Assembly: GCA_028279545.1 (NCBI GenBank)
Contig: JANQNN010000017.1
Location: 1-64,000, forward strand
Length of the DNA stretch: 64,000 bases
Reading direction: 5' to 3'
Origin: Nitrosopumilaceae archaeon
Lineage (GTDB): Archaea; Thermoproteota; Nitrososphaeria; Nitrososphaerales; Nitrosopumilaceae
The translations under genes were made by a program, and so were the position numbers. The notes beneath the pieces were generated by a model. It did no database searches and had not been told where the DNA came from. It saw only the letters and a program-made list of their open reading frames with translations. This document shows, piece by piece, positions 59,438 through 64,000 of the stretch (the first letter of the stretch is position 1; each line of letters starts with the position of its first letter).

Positions 59438-61855
59438 TTAATGCCATCTGGCTTGTTTGGACATTTCATCTAGTACATTTTGAGCCAAGTGTTCTTGAAT
59501 TATCATTTCCTGTATTACTTCTTCTGTAATTCTCTCAGTAATTGTAAACTCGTATGAGAAACTATCAGGTAATTCTGATACCAATGAACTTGCATCAAAT
59601 ATGTCGGATGCTCTGTTTTGTTCATAGTTTACTATCTTTCCAAATTCAGAGTGTACCCGTGTAAATGCATTTCCTCCATCTTGGAATCGCTCAAATGATG
59701 GGTTTATTTGCTTGAATGAACCAAATGAGTTCATCTCAAATATTCTACCATCTGAAGTACTCCAAAAGTCACTGTACTTTTGGTTTTGTGTAACTTCGAT
59801 TAAGCCTTCTCCTTTAGTTGGAGATGCAATTAGTTTAGTTACCATTGGATTAAGTGAATCGCCCGATATATCAAATCCGTCGTTGAGATAGGTTGTTTGG
59901 TCTCGTAGTTTAAAGTCCATAGCCTTTATAGCCATTACATCGTCTTTTAGTGGTTCTAAGAACACTGCAGACATGGTAGTAGTATCACATCTCAACTCAG
60001 TATCAGCATCAAGACACTTTGATTTTTGGTGAGTAATTCGTAGAGTATCTCTGTCAATTACTTCGGTATCTTGAAGAACCTTAATCTCTTCTATTTTGTT
60101 GTCGTTATCAAACCACACCTCAACTCTTAATTCTGCTAAGTGACCAAGACCTACTTGAGGAACTCCAAAGAGGAATTCTTGAACCTTTAGAGCCTTGTCA
60201 GCATAAACTGTTGCTGCAAATGAGTTTACAGTTCCAATTTCGATTTTTTGTTGATCAAAGGGAGTGTGGTGGTTATCAGTTATGGTAAATGTATTTGCAT
60301 TAAATTCAAAACCATTGTCTACCATCAAAGTTCCACGTGTTTCATGGTTGATTCCAAATGTTGGTCTTGTATCCCATTCATTATCACCAGTTGATGATTC
60401 ACACATATCGCCAATTCCATTTCCGTTTGTGTCAATTTGTTCTGGATTGGCAACATTTGGACAGTTGTCAAACTCATCTGGTATTGGGTCAGAATCAGAG
60501 TTTAATTTATCATCAATTATTATTGTACATAATAGTGAATCTCCAGCACCTATTGAGACCATGCTAGAAGCAGCCCGTAAATCATCAACACATGACCATT
60601 CTCCAAAATCAAAATAGTTTGACCCTGTTGCGCTAAGAGAATACGTACCTGGAACTATACCGTCACCACTTTCAACAATTGGTCCGGGACCTGAGAAATC
60701 TATTGGTCCATCAGCTGATAATACAAAGTCTCCTGGTGTGGCTACTCCATTATCATCTAGTACTAGTATCATTTGCAATGTTAAACCTGCTGCAATATCA
60801 TCATTGGTTATTGTACATGTGTATTCTTCTCCTAGCTCTGCCACAAAATTACAATCACCCAAACCACCATCGCCTGCATAAGTCAAAGATGGATTCTCGG
60901 TTACTACAGTTTCACCTGCATCAATGGTAATAGTAACACCCTCACCAGAGGCTCCAGCAAAACTAGTTGAGTCAAATAATGGGTTTGAGACATTAATTGT
61001 AAAGTCAGAAGGCACTGCAGTACCGCCATTATCATTTACTACATTTTTAATTACTGTTAGAGTTGGTGGGTCTCCTTGTAATGGCTTGTCTTCTAATAAG
61101 ATATTAGTTGTTACTATAAAGGTAGAAGCCGTAGTGTGACGTTCTGCAAAGAAAAGGTCAAAGGTATAGGTTTCTCCAGGAGTTAGTCCCAAGGTATCCA
61201 AGTTAACAAAACCAGGTAAAGCACCATGAAGTCCACCCAAATCAATTACCAATTCTCCATTAATGAAAACAAAGGCATCATCATTTGCAAGTATTGAGAA
61301 GGTTTCACCACCTAGATATGTAAAGGTAGAATGTTGTTCAAAAGTAAAAGAATAGTTGTGTGGTCTATCTTGATTTCCAAAGTGTGAACCTGATTCACAA
61401 ATTGGGGATTCTTCATCGATTGGATAAAATGCAGGAGCAGAATATTGATACATTAAGGGAAGATCAGAAATTTTTGATAAAGTAAGAGTACAATCACCAG
61501 AACTGTTTACCCCTTCAACATCATTATACCATTGATTAAAGTCTGTTTCATTTGTTGTTGTTGGGTTTCCAGCAGGACCCGTGTAAACTGGTTTACCATC
61601 TACTCCAAGAGTACTTTCGACAATGCCGGGGTCAAGTAAAATTGGAGTGTCTTCAAAGTTTGGATGATCAATGCATGAACCAGGAATTGCAGGTTCACAA
61701 AAGTCTCTTATTGTTCCACCAAAAGGAATTTCCTCAGGTACTGCAACTCCTGCAAAAGCAGGAACTGCTAATCCAGAAACAATAACCAAAGCTAAAGTTC
61801 CCATTAAGAGTTTAGACAAATTGTTTAGTATCTTTGAATCGGTTTTTTCTTTCAT
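59438..61855 (-). CDS. Secreted fibro-slime/TSP3 surface protein
   Basis: 805 aa from ATG 61855; an upstream extension to 61972 is rejected because the signal peptide (~1-36, ending PAFAG) starts at this ATG. Domains: a fibro-slime/PA14-like domain (~45-255, NDDAFVFINGELVIDLGGLHG), two prealbumin-like beta domains (~264-355 and ~358-450), a thrombospondin type-3 calcium repeat (~453-486, DSDPIPDEFDNCPN) and the conserved C-terminal module (~494-805) shared with the protein at 1-1079. Likely secreted to or assembled on the cell surface. No PEFG or transmembrane anchor at the end, so attachment is unclear. Confidence 0.88.
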   Translation of the reverse strand: MKEKTDSKILNNLSKLLMGTLALVIVSGLAVPAFAGVAVPEEIPFGGTIRDFCEPAIPGSCIDHPNFEDTPILLDPGIVESTLGVDGKPVYTGPAGNPTTTNETDFNQWYNDVEGVNSSGDCTLTLSKISDLPLMYQYSAPAFYPIDEESPICESGSHFGNQDRPHNYSFTFEQHSTFTYLGGETFSILANDDAFVFINGELVIDLGGLHGALPGFVNLDTLGLTPGETYTFDLFFAERHTTASTFIVTTNILLEDKPLQGDPPTLTVIKNVVNDNGGTAVPSDFTINVSNPLFDSTSFAGASGEGVTITIDAGETVVTENPSLTYAGDGGLGDCNFVAELGEEYTCTITNDDIAAGLTLQMILVLDDNGVATPGDFVLSADGPIDFSGPGPIVESGDGIVPGTYSLSATGSNYFDFGEWSCVDDLRAASSMVSIGAGDSLLCTIIIDDKLNSDSDPIPDEFDNCPNVANPEQIDTNGNGIGDMCESSTGDNEWDTRPTFGINHETRGTLMVDNGFEFNANTFTITDNHHTPFDQQKIEIGTVNSFAATVYADKALKVQEFLFGVPQVGLGHLAELRVEVWFDNDNKIEEIKVLQDTEVIDRDTLRITHQKSKCLDADTELRCDTTTMSAVFLEPLKDDVMAIKAMDFKLRDQTTYLNDGFDISGDSLNPMVTKLIASPTKGEGLIEVTQNQKYSDFWSTSDGRIFEMNSFGSFKQINPSFERFQDGGNAFTRVHSEFGKIVNYEQNRASDIFDASSLVSELPDSFSYEFTITERITEEVIQEMIIQEHLAQNVLDEMSKQARWH

Positions 61856-62268
61856 TTGAATCTGTATTTTGAAAAGACACACAAATAGTATTAAGGGTAT
61901 TTTTATGTCACACAAATTTTTTACACATTTAGGAAATTTACAGGTATAAATCCGTATGGTGTTATTTTTCATTGTTACAACATTTTAAAAAATATTTTTT
62001 TCGTAAGAAATTACGTTTAAAAAATATTTTTTCATTTGATAAAAAATTTTTTAAATCATTTGTTTTCATTTTGCAAATTTTCTTAAAAAAAATATTTCTG
62101 AATCTATGAAAAAATCTTTTTTTGGTTGATAAAAAATATTTAAATTCTAATTAAAACTATTTTTTTTAAACTAAATTAGGAATCAATTCTTAACGGAAAA
62201 TAACAAAAATATCTTTAAAAATACAACATTCCTAATATATTATAAACTCCAATGAAATTTGAATAACA
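61856..62268. other. AT-rich gap between divergent genes with repeats
   Basis: No ORF supported. It holds two AAAAAATATTTTTT copies (61987, 62019) flanking a perfect hairpin CGTAA-GAAA-TTACG (62002-62015) with a GNRA loop, then several further A/T runs. Likely promoter and long leader region of the surface protein on the minus strand; an AT box at 62236-62246 serves the plus-strand gene. Confidence 0.5.
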
Positions 62269-62550
62269 TTGGTATTGGTGGATAAAAAAATCCTGTTTGG
62301 AGGCTTGGCAATGGTTATCACAGGCTTGATTCTGCTTGCCATTATTAATGCAAATACGCCTATTGGACAACCTGGAATGAGTGAGGAAGAAATTATCGAC
62401 CTTCTTACACAAGAACAGGAAAATAAAGATATGAACACTTTGGCCAGTATATTGACTGGTGTTGGGTTTTTACTTGTTTTAATTAGTTTTGGGGCCAGAA
62501 GAAGAAATAAAGAAAGTTCAAAAAAAGAAGAAAAAAAACCTCAAACCTAA
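62269..62550 (+). CDS. Small two-helix membrane protein
   Basis: 93 aa from TTG 62269 (GTG 62278 is an alternative, three residues shorter). Helix 1 (~10-28), a polar loop with MSEEEIIDLLTQEQENKD, helix 2 (~58-75), and a lysine-rich tail. The AT-rich box CCTAATATATTATAAAC near 62236 stands ~28 bp before the TTG. Function unknown. Confidence 0.65.
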   Translation: MVLVDKKILFGGLAMVITGLILLAIINANTPIGQPGMSEEEIIDLLTQEQENKDMNTLASILTGVGFLLVLISFGARRRNKESSKKEEKKPQT

Positions 62551-62589
62551 ATTCAAACCTTTTAACCAAAAAAAGAAATAGAAAACATA

Positions 62590-62898
62590 TTGATTCATGC
62601 AGAAATTAGTATTTATCCCATAGGGACTTCAAATACGAGTTCCAGTTTCTACATTGCCAAGAGTATTGAATCCATTCAAGATATTGAAGGGATTAGATAT
62701 GAAATTAATCCCATGGGAACAGTTTTAGAATCAAATAGCTTCGAAAAAATTTATGATGCCTCTAAATCCATGTTGGAAGTAGTCCACAATCTAGGCGTAA
62801 AAAGAGTAGAAATAATACTAAAAATTGATTCAAGAATAGGCCAAAATAAAAAAATGGAAGAAAAAATTGAATCAGTAAAAAAGCATCTAAAACAATAA
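62590..62898 (+). CDS. MTH1187/YkoF-like thiamine-binding protein
   Basis: 102 aa. HAEISIYPIGTSNTSSSFYIAKSIESIQDIEGIRYEINPMGTVLES and LEVVHNLGVKRVEIILKIDSR are the DUF77 (MTH1187) ferredoxin-like fold; relatives bind thiamine or its precursor. TTG start. Convergent with mqnE, 9 bp between stops. Confidence 0.88.
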   Translation: MIHAEISIYPIGTSNTSSSFYIAKSIESIQDIEGIRYEINPMGTVLESNSFEKIYDASKSMLEVVHNLGVKRVEIILKIDSRIGQNKKMEEKIESVKKHLKQ

Positions 62899-62907
62899 TT
62901 ATCGAGG

Positions 62908-64000
62908 CTAAAATTTTCTAATTTCATTAAAAAAGGTGTCGCGCTGAATCGGGGTTCTGCCAATTTCTTTAACTAAAATTTCAAGTTCTTGAAGCGAAGA
63001 AGCCGTAGGTTTTCCTGCTGCTCGATATACTTCTTCTGAAAAGGCCGTTCCTACCAAATCACTTCCTCCATTTGATAGAGCAACTTGGGCAAGTTTTTTC
63101 CCAAATGGTACCCAATAAACGGAAATATTATTCAAAACGTTTGCCAACATCAATCTTGATACCGCAATAACCTTTAGGTCATAAACAGATGAGCACTCAT
63201 TGTTCACTAAATGTTCTTTTTCAAGTTCGGTGTTATCCAAGCTGAATTTTAGTGGGATCAAAGTTATAAAACCGCCAGTCTTTTTTTGTAATTCACGGAT
63301 TTTTATTAAATGATCAATTATGTGTTCAGGTTTTTCAATATGACCATATAGCATTGTAACATTGCTTTTAATTCCCAGACTATGAGCTACTTCAATTGTA
63401 TCCAGCCACTCTTGTCCAGTACATTTTCCTCTTGCAATTTTGGGCCTTATTTCGGGATGAAACAATTCAGCACCACCTCCTGGCATTGAATCCAATCCTG
63501 CCTCTTTGAGTCTAGATAAAATTTCTTTTGTAGAATTTTTTGTTAATTTTGACAAGAAAAATATTTCAGCAGCCGTTAATGCCTTTATCTTCAATTCAGG
63601 ATGATTTTTTTTAATTATCCTCATCATATTTTCATAATAGTCAATTCCGAGTCGTGGATGAAACCCTCCAACGATATGAACTTCTGTTGCACCCATCTGT
63701 TTAGCAATACCCACTCTTTGCTCAATTTGTTCAGCACTCAGAGTGTAAGCGTCTTTTTCTCCTTCTTTCCTATAAAATGCACACATTTGACAACTTGCTG
63801 CACAAACATTTGTGTAATTCATATAGTATGATGCTGTGAAAGATACCTCATCTCCAACCAAATTTTTTCTAATATAATCTGCAGTTGCACCCAAAACGTG
63901 AAGATTGTCATAATTCATTAACTCCAAACCATCTTCCATAGTTAGCTCCTTTCCTGAAATAGCCTTATCAAGGGCTTCACAGTCTCGCACTAATTGGTTT
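62908..64000 (-). CDS. mqnE: Radical SAM aminofutalosine synthase (MqnE)
   Basis: Frame open to the window edge; GTG 63990 is a possible start but the true one may lie outside. Radical SAM cysteines are C63, C67 and C70 in NVCAASCQMCAF (numbered from GTG). PGGGAELFHPEIRPKIARGK and NVTMLYGHIE favour MqnE over CofH, which has PGTAAEI at this place; CofH/MqnC cannot be excluded. Makes aminofutalosine, the first step of the futalosine menaquinone pathway, and pairs with mqnD at 58268. Each of these genes stands apart. Confidence 0.85.
   Translation of the reverse strand, partial: NQLVRDCEALDKAISGKELTMEDGLELMNYDNLHVLGATADYIRKNLVGDEVSFTASYYMNYTNVCAASCQMCAFYRKEGEKDAYTLSAEQIEQRVGIAKQMGATEVHIVGGFHPRLGIDYYENMMRIIKKNHPELKIKALTAAEIFFLSKLTKNSTKEILSRLKEAGLDSMPGGGAELFHPEIRPKIARGKCTGQEWLDTIEVAHSLGIKSNVTMLYGHIEKPEHIIDHLIKIRELQKKTGGFITLIPLKFSLDNTELEKEHLVNNECSSVYDLKVIAVSRLMLANVLNNISVYWVPFGKKLAQVALSNGGSDLVGTAFSEEVYRAAGKPTASSLQELEILVKEIGRTPIQRDTFFNEIRKF

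Noticed and set aside
1-64000. CRISPR array, insertion sequence or prophage
   Set aside because: No regularly spaced repeats, transposase, integrase or terminal inverted repeats were seen; the 48-bp repeats at the start are coding and have no spacers.

Overview
The window comes from a low-GC chromosome of an ammonia-oxidising archaeon of the Nitrosopumilus type (Nitrososphaerota/Thaumarchaeota). The evidence is an archaeal ribosomal protein operon with Rpp29 inside it, archaeal EF-2, a 20S proteasome alpha subunit, a CdvB/ESCRT-III division protein, a PEFG-CTERM surface protein, the archaeal purine enzyme PurP, archaeal-type GAPDH, many TTG starts, and TATA boxes about 26 bp before start codons (leaderless genes). 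No CRISPR array, insertion sequence or rRNA was seen.

Layout. 1-1079: end of a secreted surface protein with perfect 48-bp repeats. 1171-5010: threonine synthase, a CNNM/CorC-type transporter, GAPDH. 5052-9647: an operon of response regulator, membrane glycosyltransferase and secreted polysaccharide-deacetylase-like protein, probably making or modifying an exopolysaccharide. 9932-12775: DsbA-like protein, long-form HMG-CoA synthase, an unknown gene. 12875-17132: biotin genes bioD, bioA, bioB, bioF. 17236-21044: small membrane protein, split DipZ-like thiol redox pair, CdvB paralogue, DUF371. 21098-30698: proteasome alpha, SPOUT methyltransferase and the ribosomal operon L3-L4-L23-S19-L22-S3-L29-Rpp29-S17-L14-L24-S4e-L5-S14-S8-L6 (L2 missing). 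31087-31160: tRNA-Asn. 31281-34493: small proteins, a histone-H1-tail-like basic protein and palindromic repeats. 34539-46894: regulator, purC, PEFG-CTERM protein, purS-Q-L-F, TatC/TatA, UbiX and purP. 46895-47746: RNA-rich non-coding stretch and a frameshifted zinc-ribbon gene. 47747-54344: ppGpp-hydrolase-like HD protein, DUF151, CBS-TrkH fusion and small unknowns. 54941-64000: EF-2, SIS isomerase, MqnD, a second surface protein with the same C-terminal module as the first, thiamine-binding-like protein and MqnE.

How the genes fit together. Purine synthesis (C, F, L, Q, S, P) and biotin synthesis (A, B, D, F) are each largely present. MqnD, MqnE and UbiX point to menaquinone made by the futalosine route. 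TatA/TatC, the Dsb/DipZ proteins, two fibro-slime-family surface proteins, the PEFG protein and the polysaccharide operon form a cell-surface theme.

Most unusual items. Several long inverted repeats in gene-free DNA look like undescribed structured RNAs (46939-47032, 47234-47336, 32868-32974, 54731-54812). Two GTTAACC-N14-RGTTAAC operators stand in the same position before bioB and before the ribosomal operon. A zinc-ribbon gene is interrupted at a G7 slippery run. Two distant surface proteins share a C-terminal module of about 310 residues. All function calls are by reading the sequence; no database search was run.
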